Source of the DNA: Microlunatus parietis
GTDB lineage: Bacteria; Actinomycetota; Actinomycetes; Propionibacteriales; Propionibacteriaceae
Direction: 5' to 3'
DNA: 64,000 nt
Assembly: GCF_013407955.1 (NCBI RefSeq)
Contig: NZ_JACCBU010000001.1
Location: 1,240,001 to 1,304,000, forward strand
Position 1 is the first letter of the stretch; each line of letters starts with the position of its first letter. This document shows positions 31,533 to 41,101 of this stretch, in pieces. Under the pieces are notes generated by a model. It was not told the DNA's origin. It was given only the letters and a program-made list of their open reading frames with translations, and searched no databases. The translations under genes and the position numbers were made by a program.

Positions 31533-33425
31533 TCACCAGCTGCCGCCGCCTCCGCCGCCACCACCGCCGCCGGAGAACCCGCCACCGCCGGAGAACGAGC
31601 TCCCGCCGCCGAAGCCGGTGCCACTGAAGCCGCTGCCGCCGCCGCTGGAGGGGACCGGGGTCGAGGCGCTGATCAAGGTGCCGGTGATGAAGCCGGTGTT
31701 GAAGCTGGACAGGCTGTGATAGCTGCCCGAGTACCAGTACGGCATCGTGTCGGGGATCCGGCCGAGCTGGACCATCCGGGCGCAGACCTCGGCCCACCGG
31801 TCGGCCAGGTTGAACGTGATCGCCCAGGGTAGGTAGCGGGAGAAGATGTCCTCGCCCTCCTCGAACCGCAACTGCTCGGCCTCGGCCGTCTCCAGGTAAG
31901 TCTTGAAGCCCTCGACCTGGTCGCAGACGGCCCGCCCGTCAGGGGTACGGCGACCGCGCCGCAGCTTGCTGCGCAGCACGATCAGCGTGATCACCAGCGG
32001 GGCCAGCGGGATGGCGATCCAGAACAGCGGGATGCCGACCGCGAACGCGCCGAAGGCGCCGATGACCACGGCACCGAAACCGACGCCGCCGGAGGTGCTC
32101 GCCGACGGCACCTTGAGGAACCAGCCGCGCTGGGTGACCTGGTTGCGGACCGCGGTCTGCATCGCGGTGTGCGCCTCGACCATCGTGCCCTGCGTGGACA
32201 GGTCCTTCATCGCGCCCGGTGGTTGACCGTCGAACAGCTTGCTCAGCAGGGTCATCTCGTGCGGCGCTGCGGCCCGGTTCGGGTCGACCAGGGTGACCCG
32301 GAAGTCTTCCGGGCCGTCGCTCTGCACGGTCAGCGCACCGCGGACTGCCAGGTCGATGATCGTCGCGGCGGTCTCCCGGGTGTCGACCTGCCCGTCGATC
32401 AACAGGCCCGCCTCGGCCACCGGGATCTTCGGCGGCGAGAACGCCACCGGGATCTCCATCTTCGGGTCGTGCTGGACCACCGGTGCGGTCTGGCCGGCCA
32501 GCGGCACGGTGCCCGGCGCCAGGCCGCCGTAGCGCTGGTCCTGCCCGTTCTTGCGCCACCACAGGTAGCCGATGATCGGCGGCGCGATCATCACCACGGC
32601 TCCGAGCAGACCGAGCAAGCCGAACATGATCATCTCGCCGGTGGTCAGCTTCGACGCGTCGGGTTCGAGGTGCGGCTGATTGTCGGTGATCAGTCCGGGC
32701 TTGATCATGACGGCGATGGTCAAGCCGTCACCTGAGTAGAGCTTGGCCTGGGCGAAACTCGCGGTCGAGGCGGTCTTCTTGGACTGCTGGTCGCACTCCT
32801 CCTTGCTGGTCGGCGGGCCGACGTAGCAGTTGGTGTCCTGGGCGCCGCCGGGCACGGTTGCGGTGATCGTGATGTCGTTGATGGTCGCCGACCAGCCGGT
32901 GCCGATGGCATCCCAATACAGCTCGTCGTAGCTGCCGCTGGTCCGCATCGCTCCGCGGATCTCGTACGTGATCACGTACGTCTCGGAGCGGTCCACCGTC
33001 TCGTCGGGGTCACCGATCCGGACCCGGGTCTCCACGGTCCGGCCGCTGTCCTCCTCGCTGGTCGACTCGCTGTACTGGGTCGCGGCGCCGGTCGGGCTCT
33101 CCACGGAGATGATCTTGAGGTCGTAGACGGCGTCGTTCTCGTCGTCGTACTTCTCCCGGGTGACGAACCGGCGGTCGATGCCGTGCCGCCCCGAGCTGCC
33201 GAACTCGTAGTCGATGGTCTCGGTGACGTGCAGGACGCCGGCCTCGTCGACCTTGTAGTCGATCTGGTACGCACTGATCTCGTCGCTCGCGGCCCAGGCC
33301 CGCCCGGCCGTGGCCAGCGCCAGCCCGGCCACCAAGATCAGCGCCGCGAGGATCAAGATCAATGATCTTGGGACCGGTGTGACGACCTCGGCCCGGACCC
33401 TGGTCCTGCTCGCGACCCGCCGCAT
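31533..33425 (-). CDS. DUF2207 domain membrane protein with poly-glycine tail
   Basis: 630 aa from ATG 33425. The N-terminal signal/anchor is SLILILAALILVAGLALATA. The extracytoplasmic DUF2207 beta domain follows (VLHVTETIDYEFG, ETYVITYEIRGAM) with a cysteine pair. A transmembrane helix (MIMFGLLGLLGAVVMIAPPI) and a cytoplasmic part come next, then a second TM hairpin (GFGAVVIGAFGAFAVGIPLF). The tail is almost only Gly, Ser and Phe, with a run of ten glycines before the final Ser-Trp. Function unknown. The start overlaps the smpB stop region, so the two may be co-transcribed. Confidence 0.85.
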   Translation of the reverse strand: MRRVASRTRVRAEVVTPVPRSLILILAALILVAGLALATAGRAWAASDEISAYQIDYKVDEAGVLHVTETIDYEFGSSGRHGIDRRFVTREKYDDENDAVYDLKIISVESPTGAATQYSESTSEEDSGRTVETRVRIGDPDETVDRSETYVITYEIRGAMRTSGSYDELYWDAIGTGWSATINDITITATVPGGAQDTNCYVGPPTSKEECDQQSKKTASTASFAQAKLYSGDGLTIAVMIKPGLITDNQPHLEPDASKLTTGEMIMFGLLGLLGAVVMIAPPIIGYLWWRKNGQDQRYGGLAPGTVPLAGQTAPVVQHDPKMEIPVAFSPPKIPVAEAGLLIDGQVDTRETAATIIDLAVRGALTVQSDGPEDFRVTLVDPNRAAAPHEMTLLSKLFDGQPPGAMKDLSTQGTMVEAHTAMQTAVRNQVTQRGWFLKVPSASTSGGVGFGAVVIGAFGAFAVGIPLFWIAIPLAPLVITLIVLRSKLRRGRRTPDGRAVCDQVEGFKTYLETAEAEQLRFEEGEDIFSRYLPWAITFNLADRWAEVCARMVQLGRIPDTMPYWYSGSYHSLSSFNTGFITGTLISASTPVPSSGGGSGFSGTGFGGGSSFSGGGGFSGGGGGGGGGGSW

Positions 33426-33429
33426 CGAC

Positions 33430-33939
33430 TCATTCACCCCTGTTCCGGGCCGCGAGGGCCCGTTCGGCTTCCCGCCGCGACTCCCGTTCGGCGATCGAGT
33501 GACGTTTGTCGTACTCGCGCTTACCGGTCGCGACCGCGATCTCCACCTTGGCATAGCCGGAGACGAAGTAGATGGACAACGGGACCAGTGTTGTCCCGCT
33601 GGAGGTCAGGTCCCGCTCGATCCGGCTGATCTCGCGCCGGTTCAGCAGCAGCTTGCGGGTCCGGCGGGCGGCGTGGTTGGTCCAGGTGCCGTGGCTGTAT
33701 TCCGGGATGTGCGCGGCGCGCAGCCACACCTCGCCGTCGTCGACGGTCGCGAACGCGTCGGCCAGCGAGGCGCGGCCTTCGCGAAGCGCCTTGACCTCGG
33801 TCCCGGTGAGCACCAGGCCCGCCTCGTAGGTGTCGCCGATGGCGTAGTCGTGGCGCGCCTTGCGGTTCTGCGCCACCATGGTCCGGCCGGACGAGTCCTT
33901 GCCCGCCTTGCCGTTCTTCGTCGTCTTCTTCGCCATCAT
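33430..33939 (-). CDS. smpB: SsrA-binding protein SmpB
   Basis: 169 aa, slightly long because of a Lys-rich N-terminal extension ([16 protein letters not shown]). The OB-fold core has [57 protein letters not shown] and the basic C-terminal tail [15 protein letters not shown] that enters the ribosome mRNA channel. It carries tmRNA to stalled ribosomes; ssrA lies 3.2 kb away on the same strand. Two ATGs are adjacent (33939, 33936); AAGGA fits either. Confidence 0.97.
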   Translation of the reverse strand: MMAKKTTKNGKAGKDSSGRTMVAQNRKARHDYAIGDTYEAGLVLTGTEVKALREGRASLADAFATVDDGEVWLRAAHIPEYSHGTWTNHAARRTRKLLLNRREISRIERDLTSSGTTLVPLSIYFVSGYAKVEIAVATGKREYDKRHSIAERESRREAERALAARNRGE

Positions 33940-34012
33940 CCGTTCCTTGCCGTGGTACGTCAGTCTGCAAGAGTATCCGGCGGGCGGTCGGGGCTGTCGA
34001 AGCGTTTCCAGG

Positions 34013-35083
34013 TCAGCGCAGGGCGCCGACCGTGCGCGGGTCGACCGGTCGGCCGGTGTGGCTCGACTCGATCGCGGCGAAGCAGAGCCGGAGCCCGGGC
34101 AGAGAGGTCCCAGCGGCGTTCGAGGGGATCTCGCCGTCGTGCACGGCGGCGAGCAGCTCGGCCATCGTGCCGTGCATCCCGTGACTCCACCAGGTGCCGT
34201 CGAGGTCGACGTCCGTCGCTCCCTCGGCGGTGGTCACCATGGCCGACGTCCCGCCGAGCGACTGTCCCTGATGGGTGATCACGCCGGCCTCGCCCTCGAT
34301 CCGGTACCGGCCGGTCTCGGCGAAGTGGCTGGCGCCGCGGAACAACAGCGTCGCCTGGCCTTGATCGAATTCGATCAACACCGAGGCGACGGTCGGTACG
34401 TCGATCACCTGTCCGGCCACCGACCCGGTGCGGGCGATCACGGACCGCGGCTCGGCATCGGCGAACACCTGGGCGACGATGTCGAACCAGTGGATGCCGA
34501 AGTCGTACAAGATCAGATCCGGCATCCTCGAGAACACCGGGTCGTGCTGGACGCCGCGGTCGTGCGGCCAGTAGACGGCGAAGTCGGCCGAGCTGACCCG
34601 GCCGATGGTGCCCGCCCGGACGGCAGCGAGCAGGAACCCGAAGTGCGGTGCCCAGCGGCCGTTCTGGTTCACCGCGAGCAGTCGGCCGGCCTGCTCGGCG
34701 GTCTTGATCAACTCCTCGCCCTCGGCCAGGTCGCGGACGAACGGCTTCTGGCTCAGCACGTGCTTCCCCGCGGCCAGGGAACGCCGGACCAGCTCCGGGC
34801 GGACGTCGACGTGGGTCGCGATGTCGATCACCGCGATGTCGTCCCGGGCCAGCAGCTCGTCGAGATCGGTGTACACGTCGGCCTCGGGGAAGAACTCGTC
34901 CCGGCGGGCGATCGCCTTCTCCGCCTGGTGATCACAGAGGGCCAGCACCCGGTAGCCGGCCGCCCGATAGGCGGTCAGGTGCATGCCGCTGATCCCGCCG
35001 GTGCCGACGACGGCGATGCCGAGCCGCGGTCCCCGTTCCGGCTTGGGCGCGTAGTCCAACGCCGCCAGGTCCGGCCCGGTCAT
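34013..35083 (-). CDS. Gfo/Idh/MocA family oxidoreductase
   Basis: 356 aa NAD(P)-dependent sugar or inositol dehydrogenase-like protein. The Rossmann loop is [20 protein letters not shown] (near 25), the conserved lysine motif appears as LSQKPFV instead of the usual EKP, and the C-terminal substrate domain has [11 protein letters not shown] (the G-x-x-H-x-x-D catalytic segment). Translation starts at ATG 35083, overlapping the stop of the upstream homologue (ATGA). The two similar genes may act in sequence or as a hetero-oligomer. Substrate not predictable. Confidence 0.9.
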   Translation of the reverse strand: MTGPDLAALDYAPKPERGPRLGIAVVGTGGISGMHLTAYRAAGYRVLALCDHQAEKAIARRDEFFPEADVYTDLDELLARDDIAVIDIATHVDVRPELVRRSLAAGKHVLSQKPFVRDLAEGEELIKTAEQAGRLLAVNQNGRWAPHFGFLLAAVRAGTIGRVSSADFAVYWPHDRGVQHDPVFSRMPDLILYDFGIHWFDIVAQVFADAEPRSVIARTGSVAGQVIDVPTVASVLIEFDQGQATLLFRGASHFAETGRYRIEGEAGVITHQGQSLGGTSAMVTTAEGATDVDLDGTWWSHGMHGTMAELLAAVHDGEIPSNAAGTSLPGLRLCFAAIESSHTGRPVDPRTVGALR

Positions 35084-36183
35084 GGCGTGACCTGCCCGTC
35101 GGTGAGGGCGACCTCGGCCCCGGTCCGTACGCTCTCCCGGGCCGCGTCGACGATCAGCTGGCCGCCGCGGGAGATCTGCCAGGAGGTCGGACCTTCGATC
35201 GGCAGGCTCTGCTCCAGTCTGCTGATCAGGTACGCCAGCGCCGACCGGTCCTCGGGCTGCAGCACGTCGACGGCGATCGCGGTCGGGGTCGGCTCGTCGA
35301 CGGTCTGGACGTGGACCTCGGCGGCGTAGTCGAGGCTCATGATCGTTCCACGGTCCCCGACGACCACGAAGCCGTGCTGGGGCTGGCCCTGGATCGTCCA
35401 CGGGTCGGTGAAGGAGCCCCACTTGGTCTGGAACACGGACAGGCCGGTGGCGTAGCGGGCGATCACGACCGACTGTTCGTCGACCTCCAGTCCGGGCGGT
35501 CCCCACGCCCGGGCGGTGACCGCGGTCGGCAGCACGCCGTCGCGATACCAGGTGGCCAGCGTGGTCCCGTACCCGAGATAGTCCAGCAGCGATCCGCCGC
35601 CGGCCTCGGCCGAGTACCACCAGCTGCCGTTCTTGGCCGCGAGTTGATCAACGTCGGCCTTGCCGTGGACATGGTTCAGCGGACCCCGGTTGCCGTTGTA
35701 GTAGTGCACCTCGCGGACGTCGCCGATCAGACCCTCGTCGATCAGCCGCTTGGTGGTGCGGTGCGGCGGATACCAGGCCAGCGGCCAGTTCACCGACAGC
35801 GTCGGCACCCGCCGCTCCCCCGGTGCCTCGGCAACGGCCGTGATCATCGCGTCGGCCGCCTCGAGCGACACCGCGAACGGCTTCTCCAGCACGACGTGGA
35901 TGTCCTCGCGGGCCAGGCGCTGCACCAGTGAGAGGTGATCACGGGTGGTGGAGCAGACGATCACGATGTCCGGCCGGGCCTCGGCGAGCAGCGCGTCGAG
36001 GTCGGCGTAGCGCAGGGTACGGTCGACGCCGAGATCGTCCGCGACCGGCTCGACCTTGGCCGGGTCCGGGTCCCAGACGCCGACCAGCTCGGCCCGGGGA
36101 TGGGTGAGCGCGAGCGCGATCTGGTCGCCGGCGTGCATGTGATCGAAGCCGGCGACGGCGACGCGCCAGACTGGCAGCGGCAT
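35080..36183 (-). CDS. Gfo/Idh/MocA family oxidoreductase
   Basis: 367 aa from ATG 36183, with GGAG seven bases ahead; an in-frame start at 36210 lacks one. The N-terminal fold is VAVAGFDHMHAGDQIALALT, where the usual GxGxxG is replaced by GFDHMH, then VLEKPFAVS (EKP lysine). The C-terminal domain has SLLDYLGYGTTLA and QTKWGSFTDPWTI. The weak dinucleotide loop is seen in some family members but could affect cofactor choice. It forms a two-gene operon with the next homologue by ATGA overlap. Role probably in carbohydrate catabolism. Confidence 0.87.
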   Translation of the reverse strand: MPLPVWRVAVAGFDHMHAGDQIALALTHPRAELVGVWDPDPAKVEPVADDLGVDRTLRYADLDALLAEARPDIVIVCSTTRDHLSLVQRLAREDIHVVLEKPFAVSLEAADAMITAVAEAPGERRVPTLSVNWPLAWYPPHRTTKRLIDEGLIGDVREVHYYNGNRGPLNHVHGKADVDQLAAKNGSWWYSAEAGGGSLLDYLGYGTTLATWYRDGVLPTAVTARAWGPPGLEVDEQSVVIARYATGLSVFQTKWGSFTDPWTIQGQPQHGFVVVGDRGTIMSLDYAAEVHVQTVDEPTPTAIAVDVLQPEDRSALAYLISRLEQSLPIEGPTSWQISRGGQLIVDAARESVRTGAEVALTDGQVTP

Positions 36184-36237
36184 GGGAGGACTCCTTCGCT
36201 CGGGTCGCACCAGCCTAATGGCGCCTAACGATCCCTT

Positions 36238-37248
36238 CTAAAGGCCGATCGCCTGCCGGGCGGCGGCCAGCACCGGCTCGGTCACCGCTCGGGCCCGTTC
36301 GGCGCCGGCGGCAAAGATCGCGTCCACGTCGGCCCGGTCGAGGCTCCGGTACGCCCGCCGCAGCGGTTCCAGCTCGGCGAGCACGGCGTCGATCACGCCC
36401 TGCTTGAGCGAGCCCAGGTCCGCATGATCGTTGATCACGGTCTCGATCGTGCAGTTCCGGCAGCCGGCGGCGATCTCGATCAGGTTGGACACGCCGGGAC
36501 GCCGCTCCGGGTCGTAGCTGACCTCCCGCTCGGCGTCGGTGACCGCACGTTTGATCTTGCGGGTGATCACGTCCGGCGGGTCGAGCAGGAACAGGACCCC
36601 GCTGACCGCGTCGTTGGACTTGCCCATCTTCTCGGTCGGGTGCTGCAGGTTCATCACCCGCGCGGCCACCGGCGGGTTGATCACCTTCGGCACCACGAAC
36701 ACCTCGCCGTAGCGCCGGTTGAACCGGATCGCCAGGTCCCGGGTGATCTCGACGTGCTGGCGTTGATCATCGCCGACCGGCACCTCGGCCGCCCGGTAGA
36801 GCAGGATGTCGGCCGCCATCAGCGCCGGGTACGTGAACAGCGAGACCCGGGTCTCGGGCCGGCCGCGGCCCTTGTCCTTGTACTGGATCATCCGGCCGAA
36901 CTCGCCCATCGTGGCGGTGCACTCGAGAAGGTACTGCAGGCCCAGGTGAGCCGGCACCTCGCTCTGCCGGAACAGGCTGTTCCGGTCCGGATCGACACCG
37001 GCGGCGACCATGATCATCGCCAGCTCGTCGGTGCGGGCGCGCAGGGTGGCCGGGTCGTGCTCGACGGTCATCGCCTGCAGGTTGGAGATGCCGAAGAAGC
37101 CCTCGCCGGCGGAGTCGCGGATCGGGCGCAGGGCGCCGAGATAGTTGCCCAGCGTGAGCGCTCCGGTCGGCGTCAGCAGGCTGAGCCGGCGCGCCGGCTC
37201 CGGCGCCGGGGCAGCGATCTCGGGCTCGGTGACGGTGGTCTCGGTCAT
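36238..37248 (-). CDS. trpS: Tryptophanyl-tRNA synthetase
   Basis: 336 aa class I synthetase. The HIGH-equivalent is TPTGALTLGNYLGALRPI (Thr in place of His as in Bacillus-type TrpRS). The GEDQ-equivalent is VPVGDDQRQHVEITRDLAIR, and the KMSKS loop is EKMGKSNDA. It charges tRNA-Trp. ATG 37248 is chosen because homologues begin just before the HIGH motif; an in-frame ATG at 37296 would add 16 atypical residues and lies at the edge of the attenuator hairpin. A Trp-containing leader peptide and a strong hairpin precede it. Confidence 0.96.
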   Translation of the reverse strand: MTETTVTEPEIAAPAPEPARRLSLLTPTGALTLGNYLGALRPIRDSAGEGFFGISNLQAMTVEHDPATLRARTDELAMIMVAAGVDPDRNSLFRQSEVPAHLGLQYLLECTATMGEFGRMIQYKDKGRGRPETRVSLFTYPALMAADILLYRAAEVPVGDDQRQHVEITRDLAIRFNRRYGEVFVVPKVINPPVAARVMNLQHPTEKMGKSNDAVSGVLFLLDPPDVITRKIKRAVTDAEREVSYDPERRPGVSNLIEIAAGCRNCTIETVINDHADLGSLKQGVIDAVLAELEPLRRAYRSLDRADVDAIFAAGAERARAVTEPVLAAARQAIGL

Positions 37249-37301
37249 GATCGTCTTCTCGCTTCCGGTGGTGCCCGCCCGCCGGTACGTGATCATGAGA
37301 A

Positions 37302-37326
37302 CAGCCGCCCGGGATGCGGGCGGCTG
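37302..37326 (-). terminator. Attenuator hairpin upstream of trpS
   Basis: Perfect 10-bp arms CAGCCGCCCG and CGGGCGGCTG enclose the loop CATCC (minus strand), followed by TTCTC. It lies between a short Trp-containing leader ORF and the trpS start, where a regulated terminator would be expected. The weak U-tract leaves some doubt. Confidence 0.65.
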
Positions 37327-37361
37327 ATGGATTTTCGTACGCAGGAGTCAAGGGCCGCCGC

Positions 37362-37394
37362 TCAGGCGGACCGCCACTGCCCTGTCATACGCAT
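37362..37394 (-). CDS. Putative trpS leader peptide (attenuation)
   Basis: A 10-codon ORF encodes MRMTGQWRSA, with a single TGG near its end. A -10 box TATCCT (37406-37401) lies six bases upstream, so the message would be leaderless from this ATG. The stop region GGCGGTCCGCCTGAGCGGC can form alternative stems, and a strong hairpin follows 36 bp later before trpS. Trp-codon leader peptides control trpS and trp genes in other actinobacteria. One Trp codon is a modest signal, so this remains a reasoned inference. Confidence 0.55.
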   Translation of the reverse strand: MRMTGQWRSA

Positions 37395-37412
37395 ACCGCG
37401 AGGATAGCAGGA

Positions 37413-39221
37413 TCAGCGGTAGCCACTGGCCTGGATCCGGTAGAGCTCGGCGTACTGCCCGCCGAGCGCCATCAGGTCGGCGTGGCTGCCGTGCTCGGCC
37501 AGCCGGGAGCCGTCCAGCACCAGGATCAGGTCGGCCATCCGGACCGTGCTGAACCGGTGCGAGACCAAGATCGTGATGCCCCCGTCGCTCCGGCCCGCGG
37601 CCGATTCGGCATAACGCTCAAAGAGTTCGTGTTCGGTCTCGGCGTCCAGGGCGGCGGTCGGTTCGTCGAGCACGGTCAGCAGCGGGCCGGTCCGCATGAA
37701 GCCGCGGGCCAGGGCCAGCTTCTGCCACTGCCCGAAGCTCACCTCGGCGCCGTCCGGCCAGGTCGGGCCGAGCTGGGTGTCGAGTCCGTACGGCAGCCGG
37801 TCCAGCACGTCGCCCGCCCCGGCCCGGCGGACCGCCCGGACCACGGCCGGTTCATGATCGACTTCGGGCAGGTCGCCCAGCCCGACACTGGTCCGGGCCA
37901 GGAACTCGAACCGGTAGAAGTCCTGGAAGCTGCCGGCCAGCCGTTCCCGCCAGCGGTCCGGGTCGATCCGGGCCAGGTCGGTGCCGTCGACCAGGACGCT
38001 GCCGGCGGACGGGCGGTAGAGGCCGCAGAGGAGCTTGACCAGGGTGGACTTGCCGGCGCCGTTCTCCCCGACGATCGCGATCACCGCGCCGGCCGGCAGC
38101 TGCACCGAGACGCCGTCCAGGGCCAGTCGGTCGGCCCCGGGATAGCGGAACGAGACGCCCCGCAGCTCGATGCCGGAGTCCAGTCGTTCCGGGGCCGGCA
38201 GGTCAGCGCCGGACACCTGGCTCGCCGCGTACCGCTCCAGCCAGACCAGCCGCCGGGAGCCGTCCAGCCAGGTGCCGCGGAGGAAGCCGATCTCACCGAC
38301 CGTCGCGCCGATGTAGCTGGACAGCCGCGCGCCGGCGGCCATGATCAACAAGACGTCGCCCACCGGCGAGCCGCGCAGTACGACGAACACGATGGCGCCG
38401 ACATAACCGATTCCGAAGACCGCCCAGGCCACGGCGTGGGCCGCCGCCGTACCCCAGCGGGCGGCGGCGACCGGCCGGAACCAGCGCTCCCATTCGCTGC
38501 GCCGGCGGGCGACCAGGTCGGGCCCGATCCCGGTCACCCGGACCTCCTTGCCGGCGGCGGCCGTGGTCGCGGTGCTGAACAGGTGCTCGGCCAGCCGGGT
38601 GTGCCGGGCCACCCGCTCCTCCACCCGGCGCTCGACGGCGGGCCGGATCGACGAACTGAACACCGGCGGCAGCCCGAACAGCAGCAACAGGAGCAGCAGC
38701 GGATGCACGGAGACGAGCAGGCCGAGGGTGACCACCAGGCGTAGGATCCAGCCGAGCGTCCCGAGCACCGACATGTACATGTGGTCGAGCACGAACACCT
38801 GGTTGCGCAGCACGGCCAGGCGGTCCAGATACTCCTGCCGCTCGTGCAGTTCGATGCCGCCGATCGACGCCTGCAGGGTCGCGACGTGCGCCTCCAGGCC
38901 GACCGTCACCTTGTCCCGGAACCGCCGGGTCAGCCGGGTGCTGAGCACCCGGAGCAGCCAGCCGGCCGCGACCGAGGCGGCCATCAGCGACACCGAGACC
39001 ATGATCATCATGCCGTCGCGTGCGATGATCGCGTTGCCGAGCCACTGCAGCCAGAGCGCGAGCAGCGCGTCCGGCAGGGCCGCCAGCAGGGTGATCCCGA
39101 GCGAGACCAGCAGCAGGACGGGTTCGTGGGAGTAGCCGAGCCGGAACAGGCGCCACATCGCCGCCAGCGCGGGCGGAAGCTCGTCCGGGTCCGGGCCGTC
39201 GCCGCGGTCAGCCGAGGACAT
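37413..39221 (-). CDS. ABC transporter permease-ATPase half-transporter B
   Basis: 602 aa. Residues 1-310 form a six-helix exporter-type membrane domain (LLLVSLGITLLAALPDALLA, MIMVSVSLMAASVAAGWLL, HPLLLLLLLFGLPPVFSSS). The NBD has Walker A VGENGAGKSTL, Q-loop GSFQDFYRFEF, signature VSFGQWQKLALARG (degenerate LSGGQ), Walker B LLTVLDEPTAALD and SHRFSTV. Its start overlaps the stop of the partner half-transporter by 14 bp, so the pair most likely forms a heterodimer. It lies downstream of a rifampin-phosphotransferase-like gene, suggesting drug or signal export. Confidence 0.93.
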   Translation of the reverse strand: MSSADRGDGPDPDELPPALAAMWRLFRLGYSHEPVLLLVSLGITLLAALPDALLALWLQWLGNAIIARDGMMIMVSVSLMAASVAAGWLLRVLSTRLTRRFRDKVTVGLEAHVATLQASIGGIELHERQEYLDRLAVLRNQVFVLDHMYMSVLGTLGWILRLVVTLGLLVSVHPLLLLLLLFGLPPVFSSSIRPAVERRVEERVARHTRLAEHLFSTATTAAAGKEVRVTGIGPDLVARRRSEWERWFRPVAAARWGTAAAHAVAWAVFGIGYVGAIVFVVLRGSPVGDVLLIMAAGARLSSYIGATVGEIGFLRGTWLDGSRRLVWLERYAASQVSGADLPAPERLDSGIELRGVSFRYPGADRLALDGVSVQLPAGAVIAIVGENGAGKSTLVKLLCGLYRPSAGSVLVDGTDLARIDPDRWRERLAGSFQDFYRFEFLARTSVGLGDLPEVDHEPAVVRAVRRAGAGDVLDRLPYGLDTQLGPTWPDGAEVSFGQWQKLALARGFMRTGPLLTVLDEPTAALDAETEHELFERYAESAAGRSDGGITILVSHRFSTVRMADLILVLDGSRLAEHGSHADLMALGGQYAELYRIQASGYR

Positions 39222-41046
39222 CGAACGCCACCCCCTCCTCGTCGAAGCCGGCGTCGAAGCGCCGCGCCTGCAGCTGATACATCGTGCGGTAGCGCCCGCC
39301 GAGCGTGATCAGCTCGTCGTGGCTGCCCTGCTCGATCACTCGGCCGTGCTCCAGGACGCAGATGCGGTCCGCGAGCCGTACCGTCGAGAACCGGTGCGAG
39401 ATCAGGATCGTGGTCGCCGAGCGGGTCGCCGCGAGCACCCGCTCGAAGATCGCCAACTCTCCCCGGACATCCAGCTGGGCGGTCGGTTCGTCCAGCAGCA
39501 CCAGCCCGGCACCGGTCCGCACCGCGTGCAGCGCCCGGGCCAGCGCGACCCGCTGCCACTGGCCGCCGGACAGGTCGGTGCCGCCCGGATAGCCCTTGGC
39601 CAGCACGGTGTCCAGCCCGGCCAGCCCGTCCGCGCCCGCCGCCGTGAGCGCGGCCCGCAGCTCGTCGTCGGTGGCCGGCCCGGCCGGCGCGACGTTCTCC
39701 CGCAGCGGCAGCTCGAACCGGACGAAGTCCTGGAACACGGCCGTGATCCGCTGCCGCCAGGCGGCCAGGTCGAGGTCGCGGAGGTCGACGCCGTCCACCT
39801 CGATGGAGCCGTCGTCGGGGTCGTACAACCGGCAGAGGAGCTTGGCCAGCGTCGTCTTGCCGGCGCCGTTCTGGCCGACGATGGCGAGCGAACCGCCGGC
39901 CGGGATGGTGAGGTCCAGCCGGTCGAAGATCAGCCGGTCGGTGCCGGGATAGCGGAACGTCACGCCGCGGAACCGGATCTCCCGCACCGGGGCGTGACCG
40001 GCAGGCACCTGCGGCGTCGCCGTCGGCCTCGCCAACGCGCCGCGGTCCCGCATCGCCCCCTCCAACCGAAGCACCGCGGCGACCGGCGCGGCGGCACCGT
40101 CGAGGGCCCAGTTGAGACCGCCGAACGCGATCAGGCTGACCCCGACCGCGCTCTGGGCGAACACCACGATCCGGTCGATCGTGAGCCCGCCGGTGACGCC
40201 GGCGAGGCCGAGCGCGCCGAACACCGCGGCGTTGCCGGCCAGCACGATCAGCAGGCAGAGCAGGACCGACTTCTCCCGCAGCCGGGTGGCCCGGTACTGC
40301 AACTCGAACAGCCGCTGCCGCCGGGCGACGAACCGCTCGACCACCCAGCCGGCCAGCCCGAACAGCCGCAGTTCCTTGGCCGGGGCCGGGTCGGTCGCCA
40401 GCCGGTACGCGTAGTCGGCGTGCCGCTGCGCCGCCCGTACCTCCGGCGTGTTCCGGTCGGACCAGACACCGCTCTCCCGGAGCAGCCAGTGGGTGGCCGC
40501 CCAGCAGGCGACGAGCACCAGCGGCGCCCACCAGGCGAACCCGACCAGGACGATCGCCGACGCCACGCCGCCGATCAGACCGAGCAGCCCGGCGGCGATG
40601 AAGTCGACGTTGAGGAACATCGGCGGCCCGGTCATCCCGCGGTCGAACTCGCGGGCCACGGTCAGGTCCTCAGCGAGCGCCGGGTCCTCCAGGTGAGCGA
40701 TGCCGGGCGGCTCGACGCAGGTCCTGGCCAGCGTGTCGTTGAGCCAGGCCGAGACGCGGCTGCCGAGGTTCATGCTGACCGCCTGCAGCACCGGCGGCAG
40801 CAGCTGCATGACCAGGAACAGCACCCCCGCGAACAGCAGCGGCCCGACCAGCGAGCCGCCGCCGGCGACCACGCCGACGACCACGCCGGTGGCGATCGCG
40901 AACACCGCCGGCACGATCCCGCTGAGCAGCAGCAGGGTCCACCACAGCACAGTGAGCGGCAGGTCGGCCTTCGGCAGCACCCCGAAGAACTTCCACTCCT
41001 GCCGCTCCCGGAGCCGGGCCAGCGGTGATTCGGTCACGCTGCTCAC
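39208..41046 (-). CDS. ABC transporter permease-ATPase half-transporter A
   Basis: 612 aa from GTG 41046. The membrane domain has helices LTVLWWTLLLLSGIVPAVFA, GPLLFAGVLFLVMQLLPPVL and GLLGLIGGVASAIVLVGFAW. The NBD is canonical: Walker A GQNGAGKTTL, Q-loop VFQDFVRFEL, signature LSGGQWQRVALARA, Walker B LVLLDEPTAQLD and SHRFSTV. The consensus site here and the degenerate one in partner B fit an asymmetric heterodimeric exporter. The start lies 55 bp after the phosphotransferase-like gene, so the three are probably one operon. Substrate unknown. Confidence 0.93.
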   Translation of the reverse strand: MSSVTESPLARLRERQEWKFFGVLPKADLPLTVLWWTLLLLSGIVPAVFAIATGVVVGVVAGGGSLVGPLLFAGVLFLVMQLLPPVLQAVSMNLGSRVSAWLNDTLARTCVEPPGIAHLEDPALAEDLTVAREFDRGMTGPPMFLNVDFIAAGLLGLIGGVASAIVLVGFAWWAPLVLVACWAATHWLLRESGVWSDRNTPEVRAAQRHADYAYRLATDPAPAKELRLFGLAGWVVERFVARRQRLFELQYRATRLREKSVLLCLLIVLAGNAAVFGALGLAGVTGGLTIDRIVVFAQSAVGVSLIAFGGLNWALDGAAAPVAAVLRLEGAMRDRGALARPTATPQVPAGHAPVREIRFRGVTFRYPGTDRLIFDRLDLTIPAGGSLAIVGQNGAGKTTLAKLLCRLYDPDDGSIEVDGVDLRDLDLAAWRQRITAVFQDFVRFELPLRENVAPAGPATDDELRAALTAAGADGLAGLDTVLAKGYPGGTDLSGGQWQRVALARALHAVRTGAGLVLLDEPTAQLDVRGELAIFERVLAATRSATTILISHRFSTVRLADRICVLEHGRVIEQGSHDELITLGGRYRTMYQLQARRFDAGFDEEGVAFDVLG

Positions 41047-41101
41047 CCTGCCACCGCCCGCCGACAGTTGGATTGGAAAAATCCGCAGACCCGGTGCGGG
41101 C

